Assembly (NCBI RefSeq): GCF_036373705.1
Contig: NW_027102659.1
Span: 186,001-250,000, forward strand
Direction: 5' to 3'
From: Amia ocellicauda
Taxonomy: Eukaryota > Chordata > Actinopteri > Amiiformes > Amiidae
Length of the DNA stretch: 64,000 bases
A program made the position numbers and the translations under genes. Positions 9,958 to 20,004 of the stretch are shown one piece after another. Numbering within the stretch: position 1 is the stretch's first letter; every line of letters begins with the position of its first letter. The notes beneath the pieces are model-generated. The model did not search any database. It had not been told where the DNA came from and was given only the letters and a program-made list of their open reading frames with translations.

Positions 9958-10618
9958 CGGTGGTTTTGAAAACAGACTTCAACACCCTTTCTCCTGTATT
10001 ATAGCCGGTCCCTCCAATTCGGGGAAGAGCTATCTTATAAAGAACATCATAGAAGATGTGGACGCAACCGTGTCCCAAGCTCTTGACAACATAGTGTGGT
10101 GTTTCTCTTGCTGGCAACCTCTCTACGATGATTTGGCTTCGAAAAAAAATAATCTGAAATTTGTGCAAGGTCTCCCCGCCTCGTTGTGTGGCGATGACTT
10201 GTTCCCGCCCGGTAATACTAACCTAGTGATCCTTGATGACCTGATGGAGCAGGCCGGTGACAACAGTGAAGTGGAAAAAGCTTTCACAAAGTACACTCAT
10301 CATAGGAATTTAAGTATTATTTATTTAGTTCAAAATCTATTTTTTCAAGGTAAAAAAAGCCGCACTATTAATTTATATGCCAATTATATAATTCTTTTTA
10401 AAAACCCCAGAGATAAACTACAGGTCACCGTCTTGGCTCGTCAAATGTACCCTAACCAGACCAAGTTCTTTTTGGAGGCATTTGAGGATGCCACCAAAAA
10501 ACCCTACGGGTACTTGATTGCGGAATTAAATGCACAAACCCCAGAAGACTTTCGCCTAAGAACAGGTTTGTGCCCGCACGATTGGCCGGCAGTCTATGTG
10601 CTAAAGAAAAGGAAATAA
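9947..10618 (+). CDS. Genome-packaging ATPase (FtsK/HerA, A32-like)
   Basis: Open over 223 codons. Walker A GPSNSGKS is at residues 21-28, and Walker B NLVILDDLM is near residues 90-98. The length and order (directly after PolB, frame overlap of 11 bases) are as in other Polintons. Its known role in the family is powering DNA packaging into virions. It is followed six bases later by the small basic protein. Confidence 0.9.
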   Translation: MDISGGFENRLQHPFSCIIAGPSNSGKSYLIKNIIEDVDATVSQALDNIVWCFSCWQPLYDDLASKKNNLKFVQGLPASLCGDDLFPPGNTNLVILDDLMEQAGDNSEVEKAFTKYTHHRNLSIIYLVQNLFFQGKKSRTINLYANYIILFKNPRDKLQVTVLARQMYPNQTKFFLEAFEDATKKPYGYLIAELNAQTPEDFRLRTGLCPHDWPAVYVLKKRK

Positions 10619-10624
10619 ATAAGA

Positions 10625-10960
10625 ATGTCTGTTCGGATTAAAAGAAATCTGCCGCTTTTGCAAATGTTATTTGAGAGGAGCCCGCGCCATAGGAAAGCTG
10701 TGCTGGCAGGGGCCCCCTCGGATTTGATCGAGACCCTGTGTGAAATAGCTTTTAACATCTTACGCGGTAATATACCCCTAACCCCTTCTCAACATTCTAA
10801 ACTCAAAAAACAAAAAGCGGTTATCAAGATCATCGCTAATAAGAAGTATTCTATTAAAAGAAAAAGAAAGAAGATTAATCAAACCGGGGGTTTTATAGGA
10901 CCGCTGTTGAGCATAGCCGTGCCTTTCCTAACCAGTCTTCTAGCTTCCAGAGTGGGTTAA
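10625..10960 (+). CDS. Small basic Polinton protein with hydrophobic C-terminus
   Basis: 111 codons. A Lys/Arg-rich middle (IKRKRKKINQTGG) precedes a Gly-rich hydrophobic tail (FIGPLLSIAVPFLTSLLAS) that could form a membrane-active helix. This layout recalls adenovirus core/minor proteins such as pX or pVI; similarity is by eye only. It lies between the ATPase and the 247-residue gene with gaps of two to six bases. Confidence 0.6.
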   Translation: MSVRIKRNLPLLQMLFERSPRHRKAVLAGAPSDLIETLCEIAFNILRGNIPLTPSQHSKLKKQKAVIKIIANKKYSIKRKRKKINQTGGFIGPLLSIAVPFLTSLLASRVG

Positions 10961-10962
10961 TA

Positions 10963-11706
10963 ATGGAATATGCTCAGAAAATGTTTTTGATCCCTCAGGA
11001 GCAGCTTGAGAAACTGAGAAAAAATGTTGTCGGGCCAGAGCCCATTAGACAAACGGCCGAAAACAACCTGGACTCTGAAATGAAAGCTATACAGGCCAGG
11101 GCCGATTTAAATCAGTATTCCAAAGCCCAGTTGTATACCAACACGTTACAGCGCTACCTCCGTCTGGTTAGACAGGGTGAAAAAGATCAAAACATTTTAA
11201 CTTTAACCATGGCCTCTCAAGAAAATGGTTCTGGGGCTGATGCGGGGGGAACGGTTGATAAAGATGTTGCGGTGACCGAACCTGTAGAGAGTTCAGAGGG
11301 AGATGTTGTAACGGATGTTTTGAGAAACATGCCGGCCAGAAGCAAAAGACATGCACAATATATCCTGCACAAAATGGTTCAGAAACTGCGGGTAACGGCT
11401 TGGAATGAACAGGGTGAATTTGTTTTTAAAGGACTACTGATCAAAGGTTCACACATGTTCGATTTGTTGAAGAGTGTCACTAGCACTAATAAGGTACCCG
11501 ATAGTCGCCGACCTGTAGGCTGGAATGCTTTCCTACAGGCGATGGCCTGTCTGAACATGCCCCAATCAACAGTTCCTAACCAGGAAACGCGACAAAAAAT
11601 CCGTCTGTGTAAAGAGGTGGAGCCTGATCTGACTCCGATATCTCATTACTCTGACCATGCTGAGCGACCATCCTCAGGATCTATCCATTGTTGGGAAGCT
11701 TATTAA
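10963..11706 (+). CDS. Conserved Polinton protein, 247 residues
   Basis: The N-terminal 85 residues are a charged helical or coiled-coil region. An acidic Gly/Val-rich linker follows, then a compact domain (about residues 125-215) with FKGLLIKGSHMFDLLKSV and GWNAFLQAMA. Such an element-specific gene is common at the end of the + strand cluster in fish Polintons, with no agreed function. It starts two bases after the stop of the basic protein, so they are probably on one transcript. Confidence 0.6.
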   Translation: MEYAQKMFLIPQEQLEKLRKNVVGPEPIRQTAENNLDSEMKAIQARADLNQYSKAQLYTNTLQRYLRLVRQGEKDQNILTLTMASQENGSGADAGGTVDKDVAVTEPVESSEGDVVTDVLRNMPARSKRHAQYILHKMVQKLRVTAWNEQGEFVFKGLLIKGSHMFDLLKSVTSTNKVPDSRRPVGWNAFLQAMACLNMPQSTVPNQETRQKIRLCKEVEPDLTPISHYSDHAERPSSGSIHCWEAY

Positions 11707-11885
11707 TCTCATGTTTTTATTTGTCTCCCCTGTAAATAATGACCCGACAAACAATTTTTTATTTTTATTTTTTATTTTTCAAATGTTGTACATTTATTTA
11801 TACCATAACCCCTGCTTTGTATAAGAATTGTGTTGAATAAAAACAAAACTAATGATTCAAAGGCTGTTTTCATTATTTTTTCACC
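11707..11885. terminator. Convergent poly(A) region
   Basis: An AT-rich gap between the converging + and - gene arms. AATAAA on + lies near 11836, and several AATAAA-like runs on - lie near 11756-11780. It probably ends both transcript sets. Counterparts: copy B 27976-28152, copy C 43824-44002; copy D is cut by the window end. Confidence 0.55.
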
Positions 11886-12458
11886 TTAACACGCATGACA
11901 TCTTTTAAAATCCTCACAAGAACACCCCATCTGTATACACGGCTGGCTAGGGTCGTAAGTCATTGTGTTATAAGGGGGGGTCCACAGTGTCCTGACAAAC
12001 TCTGCCACTTTTTTATCATTTTGGCCTAAATCCTCACTGTACAAGGCCATAATATCGGGGTATGACCTTCCTTTAGATCTATGAAATAAGAAAAACACAC
12101 AGTGTTGACCACAAGTGAAGGTCTGAAGACTTTGTACTTGACGACCGCTGTAAATGGTTTCTTGACAGTTGTTGAGCAGAAAGTTATTGATCTTCCAAGG
12201 GAAAGGTCTGAAATCCGGGGGGTTTGCATAGGAATCAAAAAATTCACCACGGTGGTCCTCCCTTAGATAAATAGCCAGCCAATGTTCTCCGGGCATATTT
12301 TTAGGGTGTGTGTTGATTATGTACATTGCAGGTAAATTCTTGATCTTAAATTTAGGCAGCTGATCGCAGGTGTAGACTCCTAGAAACAGTTTCCGTGAGC
12401 TGGCCAGGGCATTCATGATGTGGTTGAGCTCTCTGGTGTTCATTTTAATAATAATCAT
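11886..12458 (-). CDS. Adenovirus-type cysteine protease (PRO)
   Basis: 190 codons, open. The catalytic pattern is visible: His in GEHW (residue 59), Asp in FFDSY (residue 75), Gln near residues 109-112 and Cys in TCGQHCVFF (residue 120), in the order of the adenovirus maturation protease (C5 family). In the family it cleaves capsid precursors. Its start overlaps the end of the major capsid gene by about 14 bases. Confidence 0.9.
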   Translation of the reverse strand: MIIIKMNTRELNHIMNALASSRKLFLGVYTCDQLPKFKIKNLPAMYIINTHPKNMPGEHWLAIYLREDHRGEFFDSYANPPDFRPFPWKINNFLLNNCQETIYSGRQVQSLQTFTCGQHCVFFLFHRSKGRSYPDIMALYSEDLGQNDKKVAEFVRTLWTPPYNTMTYDPSQPCIQMGCSCEDFKRCHAC

Positions 12459-13754
12459 ACATAACGTTTCTCCTCTGATTCACCTCAATAATGTTGTCAA
12501 ACACTGCATACACGACCATATTTACAGTGCGTGGTAGAGGCTGCTTGAAACGCATCTCCAAACGCATATTGCCCATCTTCATCAGTGAAAAATGTTGTCC
12601 ACACTCTTCGTCAGGGGTCAGGTTGAAACCGTACAGGGTGTAACCGCTGCAGTATTCCCGGCGATCGATCAGCCGGGAGTTTGATCCTTGAGATGGCGAC
12701 CCGTAGCCAGTACTAGACTGTCATATTCACGAACCACATTGCCGTTTTCAAAGTCAGGTTGAAAAGGTCTGGATGGAACCTGCACACCATCGAAGTACAA
12801 CGCTATAAATTCCGCGTTATAATGTTTAAAGTTAAAGGGGTTCTTGTTGTAAACCCCGGTAAATGCATCATTATCCACGAGACCTATAATAACCTGTTTT
12901 GGGAGCTGTCCTAGAAACAGATTTTCCTGGTTCATCACCCGTGTCCCTGCGGGGATACTGTGGACTTTCATATAGACTCTTTCGATCGGGTACTTGGCGT
13001 TTGCCGTCATTAACGCCTGCGCGTGTCCTAGTTTAACCGCCGGGGAGACGGACACTTTTTTCACAAACAGCGAGGCCGATAATATGGTCAGTTTATATTT
13101 TTCAGTATCAGGGGTCATCAGACAAAAAGCACTTTTACTACGGATCATTTTAATTTTAATGTCTACCCCGTTGAGCATGAGTTTTTCTTGGAAAAATATG
13201 TCTGCATGGATATGCCCCATTAGCTCAAAGGTCCTCCCTTCTGTTGAAGAGGCCGTTCTTTTTTGCAAACCCTTATTGAGTCCCTCTGGATCCTTGTCGT
13301 CCATAGCTTCCGGGATGTCTTTGAAGAAAAGGCCGGGGTTGAACTGTTTGCTTAGGGTCTCCTCACTATAATTAAGTATACACTCCATCATGGCTCTATA
13401 GGGGTAAGTATTGCTGCTTTGACTAATGAGCCGATCTCCCAGGGTCACATCCACCTGTGAAAACATGGTGGCCACCGGGTAATTGATGACCCCAGCGTTG
13501 GTCGTCTTCTCGATTGCATCGCCATCCTCATCAGTCACTTTACAGTTCATTAAAATAAATGTGTTATTCAAATCAATATAATCCTCGCCATTGCCAGCTA
13601 TAAAAAACTCCAGAGGGGCCGTGTCTGAAATTGCAGAAAGAGGGGGAATCTCTACATATATGATCTTATCTATACTCGTTTGAGTGTATGGAACTGTAAA
13701 CAGATCCAGTTCTGATTTGACGCATTCTTCCGATAGACTGTGGACAAAAGACAT
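12445..13754 (-). pseudogene. Major capsid protein, double jelly-roll (PY)
   Basis: About 435 residues, typical for a Polinton double jelly-roll major capsid protein. Recognisable stretches include APLEFFIAGNGEDYIDLNNT, the YPVATMFSQVDVTLGDRLIS segment and the FNFKHYNAEFIALY segment. It builds the shell of the virion. It lies between protease and the pX/pVI-like gene on a compact late-type strand. Interrupted in this copy. Confidence 0.87.
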
Positions 13755-13756
13755 GT

Positions 13757-14260
13757 TTAAAAGATGTATCCTGAGGCTCTATTTTTCTTTCTTTGAGACT
13801 TTCTTTTTGCAGGTTTTTTCTTGTGCTGCTTCCTTCTCCGAGTGTTTCCACGATATGTTGGAGAATGAGAGATTCTTCGTTTTTTGTTAGCCACGGATCT
13901 TTGTCGCCCCCTGGTGGACACATGCTGTTTCTTCTTTTACCCCCCTCCTCGCCATTACCATGAGACCCGAACCCTCCTGATGCACATGGCTAGCTGCCCG
14001 GTTCATAACATTGGTGAACACGTCACTAACAATATTTTTAGCCGCTGATTTCAAGTGGGGTCTGGCTATAGCAAAGCCTCTCTTAAGCAGGGGTATGGCC
14101 ATTCTAAAGAGACCACGAAAGAGTCCTCCTAGACCGGCGCCATACATTGTGGGGGCTCCTACAATACCGGGCAAGCCGTTCCATCTTGCATCTTGTAATA
14201 ATCCACATAGGCGCTAGGATCTACATAACCCCTCGAGGTAGCCATTTTAATAATGTACAA
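13757..14260 (-). pseudogene. pX/pVI-like minor virion protein
   Basis: About 167 residues in the best-preserved copy (C). A Gly-rich amphipathic segment (GAGLGGLFRGLFRMAIPLLK) is typical of Polinton minor virion proteins thought to resemble adenovirus pVI/pX. A Lys/Arg-rich C-terminus, likely DNA-binding, follows. It sits three bases from the major capsid start. Interrupted here. Confidence 0.6.
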
Positions 14261-15093
14261 ACTGTTTCAGGGGTCGAAAATGTAGTTTGACATTAACTTT
14301 ACCGAAGCGGAAGGGTACGTTGATATTCTGATCCGATTTTACTTCGATCGTGATGTTGTCAAAGTGGGTCTTTGAGACTGGTACGTAGTGTGGTTTGTCA
14401 TAAGTAATTGTGACCATGTCATTGCTTTTACCTTTATTAAGTACATTTCTCAAAAGGGGGACATAACTATCCCCGACCCTCTGGTGGGTTATGATATCCG
14501 TATACACATAAAGAGTGTAAAAGCCGCCCCACCACTTCTGAGAACCTGCTCTCTGTGTCAGAATAGAACCCAAATATACGCCCCAGTTGGCCGCTGGTTT
14601 GAATGCTAATACCTGGTTTTGACACCTTGTACACTCTGTTTTTAATAGGGTTGTAATATAGCTTGATGTTGGGGGTGCCTTCTGAGAACTGTTTATGCAT
14701 CTCATCTAATATTTTATCCACATTGTCATAATAACCTCCTTGTATCGTGAATGTCCATTGACTCTTTTTAACATCATCAAAAATGGCGAAGGTGGCATCC
14801 TTATCTTGTAAAACAGCCCAAGTGTAAGGATACTGTATTTCCGCCAACCCCACTTCCCACGACCCCCTTAGATCTATAGATTTTCCAAATTGTACCGTGT
14901 AACTGGATATTTCATTTTTAGGATATATATCGAGAGAGGCATTACTGGGTAGAGTCACGTAGAAGCCTCCTGATTCCATCTTGAGAATCGAAAGTAATGC
15001 CCCCAACACACCCGCGGGCATGTTGTTATAAGGATTGAATATCGCAAACCTGTTGTTCCGGGACCCAACTATTGAACTTTTCAGGCCATCCAA
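14247..15093 (-). pseudogene. Minor capsid (penton) protein, single jelly-roll (PX)
   Basis: The start is recognised by FYVTLPSNASLDIYPKNEIS and WEVGLAEIQYPYTW, hallmarks of the Polinton penton/minor capsid protein. The C-terminal half contains WWGGFYTLYVYTDII. The gene begins inside the 3' end of the integrase gene (68-base overlap) in another frame. Interrupted; the same state is seen in copies A and C. Confidence 0.82.
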
Positions 15094-16117
15094 GCCATTT
15101 CATCAACACATATTTTTTCCGGTTCTGGGTTTTTTCAGCTAATATCTTTTCAACTCTGTATACACTGTCTTTACCCACAATAATTTTTTGTAACTCGGCT
15201 TCGTAAAACGTTCCTTCTATATCCTCCCTGTCATAGTCTTTTAACCGGTACACGGGGGGGTCTCTAGCCAACTGTTCGGTAACTGTAAAATATTCGTCAG
15301 AAAATGTTTGTTCATAACCTTTGGCAAAAGTACTCCTTAGCTTTGAAACGCGAACCACATCACCGATGTTGAACTAATAAGTAGTTTTTCCCTTCTTAAT
15401 AAATGGTCGGTATAATTTTTTATAGACCTTAAAAGAATTACTTTGATCAACATCTAAAGGCTTCATTTTAATACTGGTGTGATACCCTTGGTTGTAAGCA
15501 TCGATAAAATCTTGAACTTTATCAAAATACTTGAACGTGTTGACCGCTGTAAAATATCTCCACATTTTGGTCTTTATGGTGCGGTTAAACCTCTCCACTA
15601 CCGATGCCCTAAGCTCATTACCGGTGGTGAAATGATGTATTTTGTGTCTCTTCAGTAGATTCTGAAATTCTCTGTTGAGAAACTCTTTTCCTTTATCAGT
15701 CTGCAGTTTTTTAGGACATCGACCCTGGGACAATATATCCTCAAAGGCCCTTGTCACCGCCCGACCTGTTTTATTATGTAGAATGCGAGCCCAGGCATAT
15801 TTTGATAACACATCGATACACATCAACATCAATTTGTGACCATTGTTATGTTTTGATAAATTTGACATATCGACTAGATCCATTTGCCATTGTGAGTCTA
15901 TGTCAGTTGCATATACGCGGTTTCTTTTAAAGTTAATCCTGAGAGGTTTATGTAAGGTATAGGCGTCTTGTTCCCGTAACCATTCTGAAACAACCACATC
16001 ATTAACCTTCACTCCGGCCTCAGCGAGTCCTCTTTGAAAACCCTTCTTACCCGCCAAACCCCCAATCTTGGCTGGGTTGTAGTATAGTTCCTGCATTTGG
16101 GGAGCTTGCCGAGTCAT
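15026..16117 (-). pseudogene. Integrase (rve, DDE) with chromodomain (INT)
   Basis: About 364 residues. The DDE triad is visible: Asp80 in QWQMDLVDM, Asp141 in QTDKGKEF and Glu175 in VVERFNRT. The C-terminal end has a chromodomain (YRVEKILAEK ... KWLGWPEKFNSWVPE), which in related integrases reads histone marks. It makes the staggered cut that yields 6-base target duplications. A TATA box lies about 40 bases upstream (16157-16164). Interrupted in this copy; open in copy C. Confidence 0.92.
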
Positions 16118-16156
16118 TCTGTCAAATAACCAAACAGACCCACACTATGCGCAAAG

Positions 16157-16178
16157 TTTTTATACAAGGTTTTTTATT
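16157..16178 (-). promoter_or_regulatory. Integrase TATA box and upstream gene poly(A) signal
   Basis: On - the sequence TATAAAAA (16157-16164) lies about 40 bases before the integrase ATG and probably drives the capsid-side genes. An AATAAA (complement 16173-16178) next to it may end transcripts of the accessory genes upstream. TATA counterparts: copy B 32192-32199, copy C 48246-48253. Confidence 0.55.
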
Positions 16179-16289
16179 CAACTTCAGGAGAGCAGATACC
16201 CCTTTTTACACATTTGAGAAAAGTATAACATACACAACAATTTTTTCTACGGTCCAGACAAAAAGAAATCAGATGATTGGTTACTTGAT

Positions 16290-16514
16290 CTATATCAACA
16301 AATATACCTGTTTCTTTATCTTGTAGGCACACACCTCAGTTACATATGTAAATAAAACAACAATATGACCTATTTTAAAAGTAAACAGAGGTGTATTAAA
16401 CATGCTCAGCAAAAGGTCATACAGATGTTGATGATATGGCCTAATATCATTCTTGGCCCCCTTGAGCGCTTCATCCCAGTGTTCGTACCCCCCGGTCTTT
16501 GTTACAGCAGCCAT
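16290..16514 (-). CDS. Polinton small accessory ORF, 74 residues
   Basis: Contains MFNTPLFTFKIGHIVVLF followed by TYVTEVCAY, which by eye recalls the BH1 region of Bcl-2 proteins; fish adintoviruses are known to carry Bcl-2-like genes. This is only a weak suggestion: no BH2 is seen. A GT splice donor-like site follows the KIKKQ codons, so a further small exon is possible. It starts directly after the 55-residue ORF. Confidence 0.4.
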   Translation of the reverse strand: MAAVTKTGGYEHWDEALKGAKNDIRPYHQHLYDLLLSMFNTPLFTFKIGHIVVLFTYVTEVCAYKIKKQVYLLI

Positions 16515-16682
16515 TCACTTTTCCAGGTTTGAAAGTTGATCCTCATCGATGGTTAAATCTGTAGAGAAAAGGCTCGCGTTGGCTACTTTTCTGTCAAGCA
16601 CATGGTGTAATAGCGCTCTCAGGTTAGCTACAGAGTGTTGATGACAGAACCAGTTGCAGAAGCAGTCCAGAACATTCCCCAT
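16515..16682 (-). CDS. Polinton small accessory ORF, 55 residues
   Basis: Same ORF as at 132-299, beginning Met-Gly with nearby Cys residues and stopping against the ATG of the 74-residue ORF. This arrangement could mean coupled translation, or one gene in two parts. Unrecognised. Confidence 0.4.
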   Translation of the reverse strand: MGNVLDCFCNWFCHQHSVANLRALLHHVLDRKVANASLFSTDLTIDEDQLSNLEK

Positions 16683-16694
16683 GTTCAAAGTCCC

Positions 16695-17543
16695 TTAGTT
16701 CAGGTCAGAGTCTGAATCAGTGGCGTAGATGTCGAATTCCTCGTCGCTGCCCCCAGCTTTAACTTCTTTACTGAAGAAATAAGCTTTTAGCTTGCCAGCG
16801 GTTTTTCTACTCGGCTCATCCAGGTCATTGACCAGCTGCCCAAGTTTCTCTATTATAAACGGCTCCTTTTTCAGCTCCAGCAAAATCTCATCTATGATTT
16901 TCTGGACTTGTCCCGCAGTGACATGTATGTGGGAGTAAGACAGCGCCTTGATTAGTGCCGGTTTCAGCCACGGTTTGTTCAGTCTTCTGTAAAACACGTT
17001 GAAATAGAACAGGAAATAGTAACGGTCTGGTTCAAACAAACAACTGTGTCTCAACTGACTGGGGTGATTCACTTCACACCCCCGACAGACTTCTTTCAGA
17101 GCTCGGTCGATGAGAGCACTCAGAATATACACCAGGGTGCTTTTAACCACTCTGCTTACTTGGTCACATACCCCGGGCATAAATCCTGCGTCTTCATCAC
17201 GCCCCTGGGACAGTCCGATGCTCATTGGGTCGCCTGGTGGTTTGTGGGGTGTTTCTACATCCATTGGACTGACCCCCTCCTGAGACGCACAGACGGTAGA
17301 CAGTTCGGCAAAATCGAGGCCCTCCATGAGCTCCAGAGGCTGGGGATCCCCGAGACTCATTTGGACATCCATCGCACCGCATGTTGTTTCGTCCTGAGGG
17401 ACCGGGGTCTGAGGTCTTGGAGGGTAACCGCAGTCAGAGGGTTCCAGAGTGTATACAAAATCTGGGGAATAGAACCAGGGGTGATCCCGGGTTTGAAGAG
17501 GCCTGTAGAGCCTGTCGACGTCCGCAGCTTTCGGGTAAGACAT
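16695..17543 (-). CDS. Polinton 282-residue accessory protein, copy A
   Basis: Open over 282 codons and nearly identical to 312-1160, with the same Cys/His motif and the same TATA-like/TGACGTA promoter (17579-17606). Function unknown. Confidence 0.6.
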   Translation of the reverse strand: MSYPKAADVDRLYRPLQTRDHPWFYSPDFVYTLEPSDCGYPPRPQTPVPQDETTCGAMDVQMSLGDPQPLELMEGLDFAELSTVCASQEGVSPMDVETPHKPPGDPMSIGLSQGRDEDAGFMPGVCDQVSRVVKSTLVYILSALIDRALKEVCRGCEVNHPSQLRHSCLFEPDRYYFLFYFNVFYRRLNKPWLKPALIKALSYSHIHVTAGQVQKIIDEILLELKKEPFIIEKLGQLVNDLDEPSRKTAGKLKAYFFSKEVKAGGSDEEFDIYATDSDSDLN

Positions 17544-17621
17544 TCTCTTTAATTTTAAACCATGAATGAATTGTTGCGCCTTTTATCCTATCTCTTCACT
17601 ACGTCACGACACACCGCCCTC

Positions 17622-18212
17622 TTAGAAGAGAGTAGCCCCTGAGCCGTCAGACCCCCCTCCAAAACCCCACACGTCGTCGGTTTTATCATCGTCGTCGTCA
17701 TTCAAGGGGGATATATAATCCATAATCCAGCATATTCTCCTTCTAACCAAATCCAGTTGCGAACATTTGGTCAAGATGTCAAAACCATCATTTATACAGT
17801 TTATGACCTCTTTCAAGAACGGCCAGTCCACGGCGTCAAACATAATTTCAGTAACCTGTTTTTCTGGATCCTCCACACCCCCTTCAATAGGGTTTGTATT
17901 CAGGGTACTGCTAAACAAAACCTTACGATCTGTAGTTTGAGATAGACTCTTCACCACTCTACCGTAGTTCTGCAAGCTTTCCCATTCACACCTTTCAAAA
18001 CCCTGAGTCGGAGACTCCATTTCGCATTCTCTTGGACCCTCTTGCAAGCCTTCTAGAGTCTTATCCACAAGCCCCAGATCTCTCCAGGCCATCACCTTCA
18101 ACCAGTCCTCATAAGAGTATTCAATTACCGTCTCAAAAGGTTCCAACGTACCCTCCTTCTCTCCCAAAGCAAAAAGCTCCACTCCAACATAGCTGGGATC
18201 CCTTTTAAAGCG
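17622..18212 (-). CDS. Polinton right-end acidic protein, copy A (element-derived part)
   Basis: Same arrangement as at 1239-1829. The element ends at 18209-18212 and the frame runs on into antisense tRNA-Val repeat up to 18446. Sharing this exact junction with copy 0 shows that one copy derives from the other. Confidence 0.5.
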   Translation of the reverse strand, partial: RFKRDPSYVGVELFALGEKEGTLEPFETVIEYSYEDWLKVMAWRDLGLVDKTLEGLQEGPRECEMESPTQGFERCEWESLQNYGRVVKSLSQTTDRKVLFSSTLNTNPIEGGVEDPEKQVTEIMFDAVDWPFLKEVINCINDGFDILTKCSQLDLVRRRICWIMDYISPLNDDDDDKTDDVWGFGGGSDGSGATLF

Positions 18213-18408
18213 CAGGGCGACCTGCCTTGGAAAGAGTTTCCAAAGTGTCCTGATGTGCCCTTTAGCAATGCCAAACAGGTCTGTGAAAATGGCATCCTTT
18301 CGCGGCACTTCAGACGCCATCTCACAGTCTAGCCGACCTGAAATGCGTGAGCCCGTTTTACCAGCAGGCTTCAACGGTAACCGTTTGAAGCAAGACGTGG
18401 CGGTGTCA

Positions 18409-18481
18409 GTTTCCGTAGTGTAGCGGTTATCACGTTCGCCTAACACGCGAAAGGTCCCCGGTTCGAAACCGGGCGGAAACA
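18409..18481 (+). tRNA. tRNA-Val (AAC)
   Basis: 73 nt, identical in sequence to the gene at 2026-2098: perfect acceptor and T stems, anticodon AAC, both pol III boxes present. Confidence 0.9.
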
Positions 18482-19080
18482 GCCTGCTGTGGGCCGGTCC
18501 ATTTCATCCTGTTTGCCCTCGTGGTTCCCCGGAGGCGGTGGGTAGCTTTTCTTCATTGGAGTGCCCGAAATCGGTGCTCTCAGAGCGTCCGTCCGTCGAC
18601 AGGTTGAAATTGTAAACGCTGGTGTAGCCACTTTTAATTAAAATCTGATGATGATGATGATGATGATGTTGTTGTTGTTGTTCTTGTTGTTGTTCTTGTT
18701 GTCATCGTGGTCGCCGTCATTATTATTGTTAAAGTAAAGCAGTAGTTAGATTTGTTGCTACCGTAAGGTGCAGAAGGCACAATAGCTCTGTGATTGTCTG
18801 ATGGTGGCACAAGACAAGCAGCAGCTGTTTGAACAAGCCATTGAGCATCACCTTGTTGGGGTAAGTGTAAGTCTTGTCATAGCTCAGGGCGTTCTTCCTT
18901 TGAAAGAGTTTCCAAAGTGTCCTGATGTGCCCTTTAGCAATGCCAAACAGGTCAGTGAAAATGGCATCCTTTCGCCGCACTTCAGACGACATCTCACAGC
19001 CTAGCCGACCTGAAACACCTGAGCCCGTTTTACCAGCAGGCTTTAACGGTAACCATTTGAAGCAAGAGGCAGCGGTGTCA

Positions 19081-19153
19081 GTTTCCGTAGTGTAGCGGTT
19101 ATCACGTTCGCCCAACGCGCGAAAGGTCCCCGGTTCGAAACCGGGCGGAAACA
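19081..19153 (+). tRNA. tRNA-Val (AAC)
   Basis: 73 nt, identical to 2698-2770, with anticodon loop CCAACGC. All stems pair. Confidence 0.88.
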
Positions 19154-19427
19154 GCCTACTGTGCCCTTTTCGTCATGCTTGCCCTCGTGGTTCCCCGGAG
19201 GCGGTGGGTGTCTTTTCTTCATTGGAGTGCCCGCAATCGATGCACTCAGAGCGTCCGTCCGTCGACAGGTTGAAATTGTAAACGCTGGTGTAGCCACTTT
19301 TAATTAAAATCTGATGATGATGATGATGATGATGTTGTTGTTTTGTTCTTGTTGTCATCGTGGTCGCCGTCATTATTATTGTTAAAGTAAAGCAGTAGTT
19401 AGATTTGTTGCTACCGTAAGGTGTAGA

Positions 19428-20004
19428 AGACAACAGTAGGTATGGCGTGTGATATCAAAACATTCAGAATACTTTTAACCTATATAATTTATAAGCTTTG
19501 TAAAATAAACCCAAATATCTCTTTTGCGGGGATAAACGCTGTTCTGAGTAGTTTGTGACTTGTTTAATACCAAACAAAGCATCGCTATAAAAAATAAATA
19601 AAAAAATCACTGTAAAAGCGCTAGTTATTTTTGATCTTTATAGTTATTTTCTAGGCTCAGGTTGTTTTTTAGCGCTTATAAAGGCCTGAAATATTCTTAG
19701 TGGTTGTTGACTATAGGTCTTGATGCTTAAAAATGTTTTTTTGAGAGACCAAAAGGTTCTAATAAAAGTTTAGAGTAGAGAGGAGAGAGATCGTCTCCAT
19801 CTTGGTTTCTATTTGAAATTTGATGCAGTGTCATTTTATTGGTTGGTTTTGATATGTTAATTGGTAACAGGGTGGCACAAAGGCCAGACCAGAACAATGC
19901 CTTACAAGCAGATCCGGCATGTGGCCATCAGTATAAGTATGAAGGTCTGGTCTTCAGCTCGACAGACTCACACTGACCTTTCGATTTAAGACTAAAGATC
20001 AACA
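19428..20004 (+). promoter_or_regulatory. Left-arm leader and promoter, copy B
   Basis: Gene-free leader matching 3045-3621, with TATAAGTA at about 19932, 73 bases before the ATG at 20005. Confidence 0.45.

Larger units (their letters stand above)
3045..18212 (+). mobile_element. Polinton copy A, shortened at both ends
   Basis: A nearly full gene complement of a Polinton/Maverick element: left-end spliced gene, acidic repeat protein, PolB, ATPase, basic protein and 247-residue protein on +; protease, capsid proteins, integrase and accessory genes on -. Relative to copy D it begins about 873 bases inside the element (junction at 3045). It ends at 18209-18212, at the same point as copy 0. No terminal inverted repeats. 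Broken, with several breaks; young. Confidence 0.92.
18209..19428. repeat. Two tandem tRNA-Val repeat units between copies A and B
   Basis: Near-identical duplicate of 1826-3045, with tRNA-Val genes at 18409-18481 and 19081-19153 and GAT/GTT microsatellites near 18647-18703 and 19312-19343. It was duplicated together with the Polinton copy. Confidence 0.8.

Noticed and set aside
11707-11885. Possible origin of replication because of AT-richness
   Set aside because: Polintons are expected to replicate from their ends by protein priming; the region is better explained by convergent poly(A) signals.
15026-16117. Retrovirus or LTR-element integrase
   Set aside because: No reverse transcriptase, gag or LTR nearby; PolB, ATPase, protease, capsid genes and inverted ends identify a Polinton.
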